NCBI RefSeq assembly: GCF_000154725.1
Contig: NZ_DS544873.1
Span: forward strand, 4,623,085 to 4,687,084
Direction of reading: 5' to 3'
Source of the DNA: Kordia algicida OT-1
GTDB taxonomy: Bacteria; Bacteroidota; Bacteroidia; Flavobacteriales; Flavobacteriaceae
Length of the DNA: 64,000 nucleotides
Under the pieces are notes generated by a model, which was not told where the DNA came from, did no database searches, and saw only the letters and a program-made list of their open reading frames with translations. Within the stretch, counting starts at the first letter, position 1, and each line of letters opens with the position of its first letter. The position numbers were made by a program, and so were the translations under genes. Of this stretch, positions 43,269 through 53,334 are shown piece after piece.

Positions 43269-46200
43269 ATGAAAAAAACACTAACTTTCCTTATAGGTCT
43301 CCTTTTTATAAGTGCTTCTGCGCAAAACAAACACTTTGATTTAACTTGGGAGGATTCGCCAAAAGAATTTTTAAAAGAAAATTCAACCACCGCTTTGCCT
43401 GCGTTTAATGAAGAATATTATGTCAATAATGATGACGGAACCATCAGTTTTATTGCGCAATGGGACGATGATCGTTATGTGAATAAGAATACGATTCAAA
43501 TTACAAACGTAGCCTACGGAACGATCTCTAATCAGAATTTAGGCGGAATTGACAAACGCAGATTGCCAACTTCCATTGAAGCAAAAATTGTAAATTCTAG
43601 TGCAAGAGGGAAAAATGCACACATATTAATAGTATCTCCTTTAATTAATGATAATGGAGTTATTAAAAAAGTACTTAGTTTTGATGTAAACTATAGTTTT
43701 CTTGCAAGAAGACCGAATAATAGTATCGCAAAAAATACAGCTGCCGTTACGAGCTCTGTACTAGCAAGCGGAAATTTCTATAGATTTTCTGTGCAAGAAT
43801 CGGGTATTCACAGAATTAGTGCTGATTTCTTAAACCAAATAGGATTAAACACGGGAAACATCAATCCAAGAAAAATAAAAATTTATGGAAATGGTGGTCG
43901 CATGATTCCACATGTAAATTCAGAAAATGAATATTACGATGTTACCGAAAATGCCATCTCTGTTGTAGGAGAGGAAGATGGAGAATTCAATGCTAACGAT
44001 TATATTTTATTCTACGCAGAAGGATCAAGGAAATGGAATAAAGACAGTCAAACGCACATCAACGCATATACAGATAAGACTTATTATTACATTACCGCTG
44101 ATGGTTCGGATGATGGAAAACGAATTCCAGAAGCGGTACAGCCAACTGCAACGCCAGATATTACCATCAATCAATACGATGATTATCAATTCCACGAAGA
44201 AGACAATGTGAATATTGTAAAACTTGGAAGAAGATGGTTTGGTGAAGTATTCAATATTGAAACAGAACAAACATTCGATTTTACAATACCAAACTTAATT
44301 ACCACCGAACCTGTTACTATCGGAATTAAGCCAGCAGCCATCTCAAACGGAACTACAACAATGACTACGGCGATTAATGGGCAACCTGCTCAGGATATCA
44401 ATGGGAATTCTGCATTTAACTTTAGCTTTTCTCCCATCAATACATCAACACTTGCAACACAACATGTAGTATCGGGCGCAACTCAATTACGACAAGGATT
44501 AATAGTAGATCAGGTAAATCTGAGTTCAGAAAATTTGAGCATTACACTAACATATCAAAACAACGGAGTTGCAGGATCTGTTGGATATTTAGACTATATT
44601 ACTGTAGAAGCCAGACGTATGTTAACAGGAATAGGAAGTCAATTTACATTCCGTTACAATGATGCCAGAAATATATTAGGTGTGGGAGAGTTTGTAATCT
44701 CAAATGCCGCTTCAATTGAGCAGGTTTGGGATGTGACCGATATTTGGAATGTAACAAAAATAACCAACGATGCATTGGCAAATAACTTCTCATTCAAAGC
44801 GCCAATGGGCGAAGTAAGAGAATATATTGCTTTAGATACGTCACAATTTTTAATTCCAAGTATCGAACCAAACAGTTTACTTGTAAATCAAGACTTAAAA
44901 GGAAGTGTCTTTTCTCAAGGCGATGTTGAATACATTATCATTACTCCAGATGCATTTGTATCACAAGCAGAACGTTTGGCAGATTTCCATAGAAACAACT
45001 CTGGAATGATCGTAAAAGTTGTCACACTTGCAAGTATTTATAACGAATTCAATACAGGAAATCCTGATATTGGCGCCATTCGTAACTTTATCAAATATGT
45101 ATACGACAATGCAAGTACGGTAGATAACAGAGTAAAATATGTATGTATGTTTGGTGATGCTTCTTACGATTATAAAGACCGAATAGAAGGCAATACCAAT
45201 ATCGTTCCTGTTTATCAAGCTTTCGATAGTTTTAATCTAACGAGAGGTTTTATGACTGATGATTTTTACGGTATGATGGATCCCGATGAAGGACTACTAA
45301 CCATTTCTGATCGTTTGGATATTGCTTTAGGAAGAATGCTCATTTTAGATGCAAATCAAGCAAAAGAAATGGTAGATAAAACGCTTACCTATTACAGCAA
45401 AGAATCTTACGGAAGATGGAGAAATACGGTAACAATTGTTTCAGATGACGCCGAAAACAACTCCGACAAAGACTTAGAAGTTGATTTGGATGCGCTCGGA
45501 AATACTATTGCACAACAAAAACCATTCATCAATATTACCAAAATTCACTCAGACGCATATGTACAGCAATCTTCCGCAGCAGGAGAACGCTATCCAGAAG
45601 TAAATGAAGCTATTAAAGACAACATTGCGTTAGGTTCTTTAGTCGTGAATTATTTTGGTCATGGTGGAGAAGATGGATTATCGGGAGAACGAATCTTTGA
45701 AAAAGGAGATTCGCAAGAACTTACAAACGAATGCAGGCTTCCGCTATTTATCACAATTACTTGTGAATATACGCGTTTCGACAATCCGTTACGAGAAACA
45801 GCAGGAGAATTCATGTTTTGGAATGAAAATGGTGGTGCAGTCGCCTTACTCACAACGACACGACAAATATTTCAGAATGTTGGTGTAAGTATCAACGAAT
45901 TGCTAGCGAGATATCTATTCTCGTACGGTTCCAACGAATATCAACCTGTTTCGGAAGCATTACGTCAAACAAAAACCTTAGTAACAACAACTAATAAAAG
46001 AACGGTATTTTACATTGGTGATCCAGCGTTAAAACTTGCCATTCCAAGACCAAGAGTAAATCTTACAGCAATAAACGATGTGCCAATTACGCAGCCAACA
46101 GATACACTAAAAGCACTGAGTAAAGTGAAAATGGCAGGAAACATTACTGACGAATTCGGAAACTTACTTGATACCTACAACGGAACAGTATTCTCTACGA

Positions 46201-47147
46201 TATATGACAAAAAAATTCAACGCCAAACACTTGCGAACGACTTTCCATTTGTGTTAGACTTTGAAACGCTTGGAGAAATCATCTTCAGAGGAAAATCAGA
46301 AGTAGTTGATGGAAACTTTGAATTTGAATTTGTAGTACCAAGAGACATTACCATTCCTGTTGGAAACGGGCGTATAAGTTTCTACGCAGAAAAAGGAGAT
46401 ATACTAGAAGATCACACAGGATTCAACGAAAGTTTTAAAGTTGGAGAATTGGATGAAAATGCACCTGTTGATAACGATCCGCCAGTAGTAAATCTATTTC
46501 TTAATGACGAAAGTTTTGTTTCAGGAGGCATCACGAACGAATCACCATTTCTACTCGCAAAACTATCTGATGAAAACGGAATCAACACTGCTAGTGGAAT
46601 TGGGCACGATATTGTGGCAATTCTCGATGGAGACGAAGTAAATCCATTTGTGCTAAATGACTATTACGAAACAGAACTAAACGATTACACACGCGGAATC
46701 GTAAAATTCCCATTACGAGATTTGGAAGATGGAACACATACACTTTCACTAAAAGCATGGGATGTGTACAACAATTCATCTACCACGGAAATACAATTCA
46801 CAGTATTCAACGAAAACAATTCCTTAACTATTACCAATGTGTTAAATTATCCTAACCCTTTTGTAAGCTACACAGAATTTTGGTTCAACCATAACAGTTC
46901 AAGTGAACTTGATATTATGGTACAAGTTTTTACCATATCAGGAAAAGTTGTACGTACGCTTGTAGGTAAAACAAACGCTGGAGCAACAAGCAAAGACTTC
47001 AGTTCACTATCTAGAGACATTGTGTGGGATGGGAAAGATGATTTTGGAGATAAACTCGCAAAAGGAGTCTATGTATATAAGATTACAGTAAAATCTCCGT
47101 TAACTAATCAGAAAGTCGAAAAATTTGAAAAACTTGTAATACTATAA
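43269..47147 (+). CDS. porU: Type IX secretion system sortase PorU
   Basis: This 1292-residue protein has a signal peptide (MKKTLTFLIGLLFISASAQ). A gingipain-like C25 peptidase domain has catalytic His798 in NYFGHGGEDG and Cys832 in FITITCEYTRFDNP. A C-terminal FlgD-like beta domain follows (NVLNYPNPFVSYTEFWF, WDGKDDFGDKLAKGVYVYKI). PorU removes the C-terminal sorting signal of T9SS cargo at the cell surface and attaches cargo to the outer membrane, working with PorV, encoded 31 bp downstream. The length matches flavobacterial PorU. The beta-helix protein at 15842-20587 is an evident candidate substrate. Confidence 0.95.
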   Translation: MKKTLTFLIGLLFISASAQNKHFDLTWEDSPKEFLKENSTTALPAFNEEYYVNNDDGTISFIAQWDDDRYVNKNTIQITNVAYGTISNQNLGGIDKRRLPTSIEAKIVNSSARGKNAHILIVSPLINDNGVIKKVLSFDVNYSFLARRPNNSIAKNTAAVTSSVLASGNFYRFSVQESGIHRISADFLNQIGLNTGNINPRKIKIYGNGGRMIPHVNSENEYYDVTENAISVVGEEDGEFNANDYILFYAEGSRKWNKDSQTHINAYTDKTYYYITADGSDDGKRIPEAVQPTATPDITINQYDDYQFHEEDNVNIVKLGRRWFGEVFNIETEQTFDFTIPNLITTEPVTIGIKPAAISNGTTTMTTAINGQPAQDINGNSAFNFSFSPINTSTLATQHVVSGATQLRQGLIVDQVNLSSENLSITLTYQNNGVAGSVGYLDYITVEARRMLTGIGSQFTFRYNDARNILGVGEFVISNAASIEQVWDVTDIWNVTKITNDALANNFSFKAPMGEVREYIALDTSQFLIPSIEPNSLLVNQDLKGSVFSQGDVEYIIITPDAFVSQAERLADFHRNNSGMIVKVVTLASIYNEFNTGNPDIGAIRNFIKYVYDNASTVDNRVKYVCMFGDASYDYKDRIEGNTNIVPVYQAFDSFNLTRGFMTDDFYGMMDPDEGLLTISDRLDIALGRMLILDANQAKEMVDKTLTYYSKESYGRWRNTVTIVSDDAENNSDKDLEVDLDALGNTIAQQKPFINITKIHSDAYVQQSSAAGERYPEVNEAIKDNIALGSLVVNYFGHGGEDGLSGERIFEKGDSQELTNECRLPLFITITCEYTRFDNPLRETAGEFMFWNENGGAVALLTTTRQIFQNVGVSINELLARYLFSYGSNEYQPVSEALRQTKTLVTTTNKRTVFYIGDPALKLAIPRPRVNLTAINDVPITQPTDTLKALSKVKMAGNITDEFGNLLDTYNGTVFSTIYDKKIQRQTLANDFPFVLDFETLGEIIFRGKSEVVDGNFEFEFVVPRDITIPVGNGRISFYAEKGDILEDHTGFNESFKVGELDENAPVDNDPPVVNLFLNDESFVSGGITNESPFLLAKLSDENGINTASGIGHDIVAILDGDEVNPFVLNDYYETELNDYTRGIVKFPLRDLEDGTHTLSLKAWDVYNNSSTTEIQFTVFNENNSLTITNVLNYPNPFVSYTEFWFNHNSSSELDIMVQVFTISGKVVRTLVGKTNAGATSKDFSSLSRDIVWDGKDDFGDKLAKGVYVYKITVKSPLTNQKVEKFEKLVIL

Positions 47148-47162
47148 ATAAAACCTATATTT
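47134..47162 (+). promoter_or_regulatory. Possible internal promoter for porV
   Basis: TATATTTG at about 47155-47162 matches the -7 element, with CTTG about 19 bp upstream inside the end of porU. It would allow porV transcription independent of porU. Confidence 0.4.
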
Positions 47163-47178
47163 GTTAAAATTTAACTGA

Positions 47179-48420
47179 ATGAAGAAGATATTTTTATCCA
47201 TATTGTGTTTAATTCCTTTGGGAATGTTGGCACAAACTACGGTAGTAAATCCAAATGATACAAGAGTAATTACTACAGGAGTTCCTTTCTTACTAATCAC
47301 ACCAGACGCAAGAGCTGCTGGTATGGGAGAACTTGGTGTTGCTACATCACCAGATACCTATTCACAACAATGGAATCCAGCAAAATATGCATTTGCAAAA
47401 GAACAAATTGGTGTAGGAATCAGTTATACACCATACTTAAGTGACTTAGTAAATGATATATTTTTAGGGAACTTGACATTTTACAACAGAATCAGTGAAA
47501 GAAGTGCTTGGTCTGCAAGTATCAAATACTTTAGCTTAGGTGAAATTGAAATCATCACACAGCAACAGGCAGACATCGGAAACTTTACACCATTAATTGA
47601 AAGACCAAACGAATTAGCAATTGATGCATCGTATGCATTGCGCTTAAGCGATCAATTCTCTATGTCGGTAACAGGTCGTTTCTTACGTTCAGATTTAAAA
47701 CTACAATCGCAACCAGATGCAGAAGCAAATGCTGCTAGTACGTTTGCAGTTGATATTGCAGGATACTATCAATCTGAAGAAACTGCTTATGACAACTTCA
47801 ACGGACGTTGGAGAGCAGGATTCAATATCTCTAACTTAGGTCCAAAACTAAAATATGATGATTTAGGACAAGAAAACTTCTTACCAACACAATTAAAACT
47901 AGGTGGAGGTTTTGACTTTATCTTCGACGAATACAACACATTAGCAGTAAGTCTTGAAGTAAACAAACTATTAGTGCCAACACCTCCAAAACTCGGTTTT
48001 GTTGATACTAATGATAACGGAAATCAAGACACTGACGATTTATCTACACCAGATGTTGATGAAAATGAGCCAACAATCATCGTTGCAGGACAAGATGACG
48101 ATGTAAGTTTCGTATCAGGAATCTTTCAATCATTTGGTGATGCACCAGATGGTTTCAGTGAAGAATTAAAAGAATTCACTTGGGCATTAGGAGCTGAATA
48201 TTGGTATCAAGACTCATTTGCATTACGCGCAGGATACTTTAACGAAAGCGAAATAAAAGGAGCTAGAAAATTCTTTACCTTAGGAGCTGGATTCAAATAC
48301 AGTGCTGTAAAAATTGATGTTTCTTACTTATTCTCAGCATCACAAGTAAAAAATCCATTAGAAAACACATTGCGTTTCTCACTCACGTTCAACTTAGGAG
48401 ACACGTACGACGAATTATAG
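47179..48420 (+). CDS. porV: T9SS outer-membrane protein PorV (LptO)
   Basis: This 413-residue protein has a signal peptide (MKKIFLSILCLIPLGMLAQ) and a FadL-like outer-membrane barrel with the PorV start region VPFLLITPDARAAGMGELGV and many aromatic strands. PorV shuttles T9SS cargo from the translocon to PorU and is required for most type A sorting-domain proteins. An acidic Asp/Asn-rich loop (about 275-315) could bind calcium. It follows porU directly and ends before a strong terminator. Confidence 0.95.
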   Translation: MKKIFLSILCLIPLGMLAQTTVVNPNDTRVITTGVPFLLITPDARAAGMGELGVATSPDTYSQQWNPAKYAFAKEQIGVGISYTPYLSDLVNDIFLGNLTFYNRISERSAWSASIKYFSLGEIEIITQQQADIGNFTPLIERPNELAIDASYALRLSDQFSMSVTGRFLRSDLKLQSQPDAEANAASTFAVDIAGYYQSEETAYDNFNGRWRAGFNISNLGPKLKYDDLGQENFLPTQLKLGGGFDFIFDEYNTLAVSLEVNKLLVPTPPKLGFVDTNDNGNQDTDDLSTPDVDENEPTIIVAGQDDDVSFVSGIFQSFGDAPDGFSEELKEFTWALGAEYWYQDSFALRAGYFNESEIKGARKFFTLGAGFKYSAVKIDVSYLFSASQVKNPLENTLRFSLTFNLGDTYDEL

Positions 48421-48445
48421 TATTCAAATACAAAAGACAAATATC

Positions 48446-48479
48446 AAAAAACCTTTCAAGCTTTCTTGGAAGGTTTTTT
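48446..48479 (+). terminator. Terminator of the porU-porV operon
   Basis: AAAAACCTTTCAAG pairs with CTTGGAAGGTTTTT (one G-U pair) around a short loop, with a T-run, 26 bp after the porV stop. Confidence 0.9.
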
Positions 48480-48728
48480 GGTTTTAGCAAAGTGAGTATT
48501 TAGATTTTAGAATTAAGAAGTTTCAAATGTCAATTCGAGCGCAGTCGAGAATACTTTGATATCGAATCAAATCCACAAATTCGCAAATCCATAAAAAACG
48601 AATAAACAAGTGTAAGGTTTAACAGTTGATAAATTTATGAGTTTAGACTTTGAAATTAAACTAGCATAAAAAACTTTACCCAAAATCTGTCACATCGAGC
48701 ATTATTGAGATTAAAATATATATTAATA
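48480..48728. other. Intergenic region upstream of the IS element
   Basis: No gene is visible. At about 48529-48551 it contains GTCAATTCGAGCGCAGTCGAG, which I recall as a recurrent flavobacterial intergenic motif. The sequence either side of the IS (ACATCGAG... and ...CTATCGAGATG) looks like the two halves of another such repeat. Confidence 0.45.
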
Positions 48729-49697
48729 ACCCGTTGTGCATTTAGGTAATATTTATTTTTAGATTATTGATGTTTCTGTTGAATTGAAATTTATTGATGT
48801 ACTGAATGACTGTCATTGCTGTGATTTTTGATAAGATTCTATTTTTAAATCCATTAAAAGATTTGGCATAATTTCTTCGAATCATAAACTGATCACATAA
48901 CTGAGAAAATAGCGTTTCAATTCGTTTTCTAGATTTTTTAAAAACATAAGGCTGTTCTTTATAATTTCTTTAATTTTTACGCATTGGTGTTTGAAGTCTA
49001 ATATTTTGCGTTTCAAATAAGTTTAGTTGATATTCCGCAGATAAATAACCTCTATCTCCAAGTAATAAACAGTTTTTTAATTGATACTGTATATCTTTTA
49101 AGTAATTGATATCGTGAACACAAGCAGAACTAATATCTAGACTTTCGATGACTCCTTGAAAAGAGCAAACTGCATGAAGTTTATACCCATAGTAATGAGT
49201 TGATTGACTCGCACAATAGCCTTTTTCGGGTAAACTATACTGTTGTTCTCTACATATTTTACTTCTTGAACTTCTAGATAACTTGCAAATTTCTAACGGC
49301 ATGCTATCAACAATAAAACAATCTTGAGAAGCATTTAATCTAAAAACCAACTCTTTACGAAGTGATTCTTTAAAAGAAAATAATTTTCGCCTTCTTCTGT
49401 TATAAACACTTCGTTCTATTTTACTAGATAATTTCTTGGGTAATATCCTGAAAAGCTGACATTCACTATCAATACTCATATATTCAGAAGTTAAGTCAAT
49501 TGAGACAAGCTCTAAATCACGTAGTTTAGGTTTACGTATTTGGTGTAAATAATCCATTTTAGTATTTAAACTTTTTAAAACTTCTAGTATTTTATCGTAA
49601 TTTGCTTGAAAGTTGTGCATCTTAAATTGTTGTGTGGTAACTACAATTTACTGCCTTTTAGCAGTTTGCACAACTTTTTCTTAAATGCACAACGGGT
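48729..49697 (-). mobile_element. IS982-like insertion sequence
   Basis: This 969-bp element has perfect 16-bp terminal inverted repeats: ACCCGTTGTGCATTTA at 48729-48744 and its reverse complement at 49682-49697. It is flanked by a 7-bp direct repeat ATTAATA (48722-48728 and 49698-49704), the target duplication. Its single transposase gene reads leftwards and is broken by one stop codon. Intact ends and duplication indicate a fairly recent insertion between porV and cdd. Confidence 0.93.
48742..49620 (-). pseudogene. IS982-family transposase with in-frame stop
   Basis: The full frame is 293 codons from ATG 49620 to TAA 48742-48744. It carries DDE-type motifs: FIVDSMPLEIC (first Asp), LLLGDRGYLSAEYQ (second Asp) and RKRIETLFSQLCDQF (Glu). 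A TAA at 48970-48972 interrupts it after QTPMRKN; the frame continues intact with RNYKEQPYVFKKSRKRIETL, where CAA to TAA would be the simplest change. The truncated 216-residue product lacks the catalytic Glu and should be inactive, unless read through or complemented in trans. Confidence 0.92.
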
Positions 49698-49828
49698 ATT
49701 AATAGAAAATACCTAGCGAAGCTATCGAGATGCAATACCAAAAATTCTTTATTCCATAAATAATCACTATCTTTCTAAGCTGTTTTGATCTGAAGAAAAC
49801 GATCATCAGTACAGAAAATAAATTTCAC

Positions 49829-50311
49829 ATGCAGGAAATAAAAATCACAACAACACTCACTTGTTATGACAACATAGAGGAACTTCCTCAAAACATTCAG
49901 GAATTGATGCAACATGCGGTAGAAGCGCGAAAAAAGGCATATGCACCATATTCTAAATTTAAAGTAGGTGCAGCGTTATTTCTTGAAAACGGAGTAGTAG
50001 TAACAGGAAGTAATCAGGAAAATGCAGCCTATCCTTCTGGATTGTGTGCAGAGCGCGTAGCTATCTTTCACGCAGGTGCGCAATATCCAAATGTCAAAAT
50101 ACAACAAATTGCTATCACGGCAACTTCTGACAATCATATCAATAAAACACCGATTCCACCATGCGGAGCATGTAGACAATCGATTGCAGAATATGAAATG
50201 CGTCAAGAGAAAGCGATTGAAATTTATTTTATGGGAGCGGAAGGAAAAATCATGAAATCAGATTCATTAAAAGATTTATTACCATTAATTTTTGATAAAT
50301 CATATTTATAA
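49829..50311 (+). CDS. cdd: Cytidine deaminase
   Basis: This 160-residue protein has the zinc deaminase core: FKVGAALFLENG, the catalytic GLCAERVA with Cys73 and Glu75, and PPCGACRQ with Cys112 and Cys115. It deaminates cytidine and deoxycytidine in pyrimidine salvage. Length and motifs match the homotetrameric family. The IS element separates it from porV; in relatives I remember cdd following porV directly. Confidence 0.95.
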   Translation: MQEIKITTTLTCYDNIEELPQNIQELMQHAVEARKKAYAPYSKFKVGAALFLENGVVVTGSNQENAAYPSGLCAERVAIFHAGAQYPNVKIQQIAITATSDNHINKTPIPPCGACRQSIAEYEMRQEKAIEIYFMGAEGKIMKSDSLKDLLPLIFDKSYL

Positions 50312-50440
50312 AAACACGAAAAATTAACAAAAACTATAAAAATAAAAGAACAAAATAACGCGTGTATGTGATATTGCCATTTTCGATAACGTTTTCGAAA
50401 GAATATTTCATGTAAAAACATAGATAAATTACCGCTACAT

Positions 50441-50471
50441 TTTTTCACTTCTTATTAAAATAGTATTTTTG
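50441..50471 (+). promoter_or_regulatory. Promoter-like element for pdhA
   Basis: TATTTTTG at 50464-50471 matches TAnnTTTG; a TTTTT tract lies at the -33 position 19 bp upstream. It is about 95 bp before pdhA, in a 254-bp spacer with no other feature. Confidence 0.45.
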
Positions 50472-50565
50472 TTATTCATTTATCGAAACAAACACTAAAG
50501 CTATAAACCTTTAAATGGAGTTGTTGTTTACTTAAAAATGGCAAATCCAACCAATTTAGAACTAA

Positions 50566-51564
50566 ATGGAAAAGATCACTAAAGAAATATATCTCAAATG
50601 GTATGAGGATATGTTATTCTGGAGAAAGTTTGAAGACAAACTAGCTGCTGTATACATCCAGCAAAAAGTACGTGGATTTCTTCACCTATACAATGGTCAA
50701 GAAGCTGTTTTGGCAGGATCATTACACGCAATGGATTTATCGAAAGATAAAATGATTACAGCATATAGAAACCACGTTCAGCCAATTGGAATGGGAGTTG
50801 ATCCTAAAAAAGTAATGGCAGAACTCTATGGTAAAGCAACTGGAACATCGCAAGGTCTTGGAGGATCAATGCACATATTCGCGCCAGAAAACGGATTTTA
50901 TGGTGGACATGGAATAGTTGGTGGGCAAATTCCTTTAGGAGCAGGTTTGGCTTTTGCAGACAAATATTTCAAAAGAAATGCAGTAACCTTATGTTACATG
51001 GGAGATGGAGCTGTTCGTCAAGGATCGTTACACGAAACGTTCAACATGGCAATGAACTGGAAACTTCCAGTAGTATTTATCTGTGAAAATAACGGATATG
51101 CTATGGGAACTTCTGTAGAAAGAACCGCAAACCATACCGACATTTGGAAACTTGGTTTAGGATATGAAATGCCTTGTGGACCTGTAGACGGAATGAATCC
51201 TGAAAAAGTGGCTGAAGCTGTACACGAAGCTGTAGAACGAGCAAGACGCGGAGACGGACCAACATTCTTAGAAATGAAAACGTACCGTTACAGAGGACAC
51301 TCAATGTCTGATGCACAACACTACAGAACAAAAGATGAAGTAGCAGAATACAAAAAAATTGATCCAATAACACAAGTAAAAGAAACACTATTGGAGAAAA
51401 AATATGCTACCGAAGATGAAATTGCTGAGATGGATAAGCGCGTGAAAGACTTGGTAAAAGAATGCGAAAAATTTGCAGAAGAATCTCCATATCCAGACAA
51501 AAGCTTAATGTACGACGCAGTATACGAACAAGAAGATTATCCATTTTTACCTCATAAACTATAA
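50566..51564 (+). CDS. pdhA: Pyruvate dehydrogenase E1 component, alpha subunit
   Basis: This 332-residue protein contains the thiamine diphosphate-binding motif GDGAVRQGSLHETFNMAMNW ending in ENN, GGSMHIFAPENGFYGGHGIV, and the phosphorylation-loop-like TYRYRGHSMSDAQHYR, typical of heterotetrameric E1 alpha. It decarboxylates pyruvate and transfers the acetyl group to E2 lipoyl domains. E2 is encoded 6 bp downstream. The beta subunit gene is not in this window, so it must be elsewhere. Confidence 0.95.
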   Translation: MEKITKEIYLKWYEDMLFWRKFEDKLAAVYIQQKVRGFLHLYNGQEAVLAGSLHAMDLSKDKMITAYRNHVQPIGMGVDPKKVMAELYGKATGTSQGLGGSMHIFAPENGFYGGHGIVGGQIPLGAGLAFADKYFKRNAVTLCYMGDGAVRQGSLHETFNMAMNWKLPVVFICENNGYAMGTSVERTANHTDIWKLGLGYEMPCGPVDGMNPEKVAEAVHEAVERARRGDGPTFLEMKTYRYRGHSMSDAQHYRTKDEVAEYKKIDPITQVKETLLEKKYATEDEIAEMDKRVKDLVKECEKFAEESPYPDKSLMYDAVYEQEDYPFLPHKL

Positions 51565-51570
51565 TAAAAC

Positions 51571-53250
51571 ATGGCAGAAATTATAAACATGCCACGACTA
51601 AGTGACACCATGGAAGAAGGTGTTGTGGCATCATGGTTAAAAAAAGTAGGTGATAAAGTTGAAGAAGGTGATATTCTCGCTGAGATTGAAACCGACAAAG
51701 CAACGATGGAATTCGAATCTTTCCATGAAGGGACACTACTATACATCGGAGTTCAAGAAGGAGAAACCGCACCTGTTGATACATTATTGGCAATCATTGG
51801 TGATGAAGGAGAAGATGTAGATGCACTTGTAAAAGGAGCAGATGCACCAGCAACAGAAGAAACGTCTAAAGAACAAAAAAAGCCAGAAACAGAAGAAAAA
51901 TCGACTGAGGAATCAAAATCCGAAAAAACCGAAAAAGTTGAAATGCCTGAAGGCGCTATCGTAGTAACAATGCCACGATTAAGCGATACAATGGAAGAAG
52001 GAACTGTCGCTTCATGGTTAAAGCAAGTTGGTGACAAAGTTGAAGAAGGTGATATTCTTGCCGAAATTGAAACCGACAAAGCTACGATGGAGTTTGAATC
52101 TTTCAATGAAGGAACACTATTATATATCGGAGTTCAAGAAGGAGAAACCGCTCCTGTAGATAGTATTCTAGCTGTCATTGGAAAAGAAGGAACGGATGTT
52201 GATGCTGTATTAAAAGCAAATGATTCGGGAAACGCTTCCGCAGAAACAACAACGGAAGAAGCTCCGAAAGAAGAAAAAGCAGCAAAAAAGGAAGAAACAA
52301 AAGAAACAGAAACGAAAGAAGAACCAAAAGCTTCTGGAAACGCTTCTTCAAATGGTAGAATCATTGCTTCGCCATTAGCAAAGAAAATTGCAGCCGACAA
52401 AGGAATTGATCTTTCAGAAGTAAAAGGAACTGGAGATCATGGACGTATTATAAAGCGCGATGTAGAAAACTTCACGCCAGCAGCAAAAGAAGCATCAGCA
52501 GCAAAAGAAACGAGTTCTAAATCTGCGGAAGCAACATCAGCTCCAGCACCATTTGTGCCAGCAGGAGAAGAAAGCAGTGAAGAAGCGAAAAACTCGCAAA
52601 TGCGTAAAACAATTGCACGTCGATTAGGAGAATCAAAATTCTCCGCGCCACATTATTACCTTACGGTAGAATTGGATATGGACAACGCAATTGCTTCTAG
52701 AAAAACAATCAACGCAATTCCAGATATCAAAGTTTCATTCAACGACATGATTGTAAAAGCTTGCGCGATGGCATTACGCAAACATCCACAAGTAAACACC
52801 ACTTGGAATGATGCTTCAACAACATATCACAAACACATTCACGTTGGTGTAGCCGTAGCAGTTGACGACGGATTGTTAGTTCCTGTATTGAAATTTGCAG
52901 ACCAAATGAGTTTAACAACCATTGGTGCAAACGTACGTGACTTGGCAGGGAAAGCGAGAAACAAAAAGATTTCTCCAGCAGAAATGGAAGGAAGTACATT
53001 TACCATTTCTAACCTAGGAATGTTTGGAATCTTAGAATTCACTTCAATCATCAATCAGCCAAACTCAGCAATTCTTTCTGTAGGTACTATTGTGCAAAAG
53101 CCAGTAGTGAAAAACGGAGAAATTGTCGTAGGAAATACAATGAAAGTAACGTTAGCGTGCGACCACAGAACCGTAGATGGCGCAACAGGAGCACAATTCC
53201 TGCAAACTGTAAAACAGTATGTGGAAAATCCTGTGACAATGTTAGCATAA
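51571..53250 (+). CDS. pdhC: Pyruvate dehydrogenase E2 (dihydrolipoamide acetyltransferase)
   Basis: This 559-residue multidomain protein has two lipoyl domains (about 2-76 and 131-205), each with the lipoylated Lys in ETDKATMEFE. Ala/Glu/Lys-rich linkers follow, then a peripheral subunit-binding domain (SPLAKKIAADKGIDL, GTGDHGRIIKRDV) and a catalytic domain of about 230 residues with CDHRTVDGATGAQF near the end. The two lipoyl domains are almost identical in their core, a recent-looking internal duplication. It forms the core of the complex with PdhA. Confidence 0.96.
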   Translation: MAEIINMPRLSDTMEEGVVASWLKKVGDKVEEGDILAEIETDKATMEFESFHEGTLLYIGVQEGETAPVDTLLAIIGDEGEDVDALVKGADAPATEETSKEQKKPETEEKSTEESKSEKTEKVEMPEGAIVVTMPRLSDTMEEGTVASWLKQVGDKVEEGDILAEIETDKATMEFESFNEGTLLYIGVQEGETAPVDSILAVIGKEGTDVDAVLKANDSGNASAETTTEEAPKEEKAAKKEETKETETKEEPKASGNASSNGRIIASPLAKKIAADKGIDLSEVKGTGDHGRIIKRDVENFTPAAKEASAAKETSSKSAEATSAPAPFVPAGEESSEEAKNSQMRKTIARRLGESKFSAPHYYLTVELDMDNAIASRKTINAIPDIKVSFNDMIVKACAMALRKHPQVNTTWNDASTTYHKHIHVGVAVAVDDGLLVPVLKFADQMSLTTIGANVRDLAGKARNKKISPAEMEGSTFTISNLGMFGILEFTSIINQPNSAILSVGTIVQKPVVKNGEIVVGNTMKVTLACDHRTVDGATGAQFLQTVKQYVENPVTMLA

Positions 53251-53265
53251 CAATACATCACATCA

Positions 53266-53292
53266 AAAATCCCACGCTGAGTGGGATTTTTT
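53266..53292 (+). terminator. Terminator of pdhA-pdhC
   Basis: AAAAATCCCAC pairs with GTGGGATTTTT around GCTGA and ends in a T-run, 16 bp after the pdhC stop. Confidence 0.93.
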
Positions 53293-53334
53293 GTTTAAAT
53301 CAATCATCAATCAATTAATCAAAATCAATCCAAC

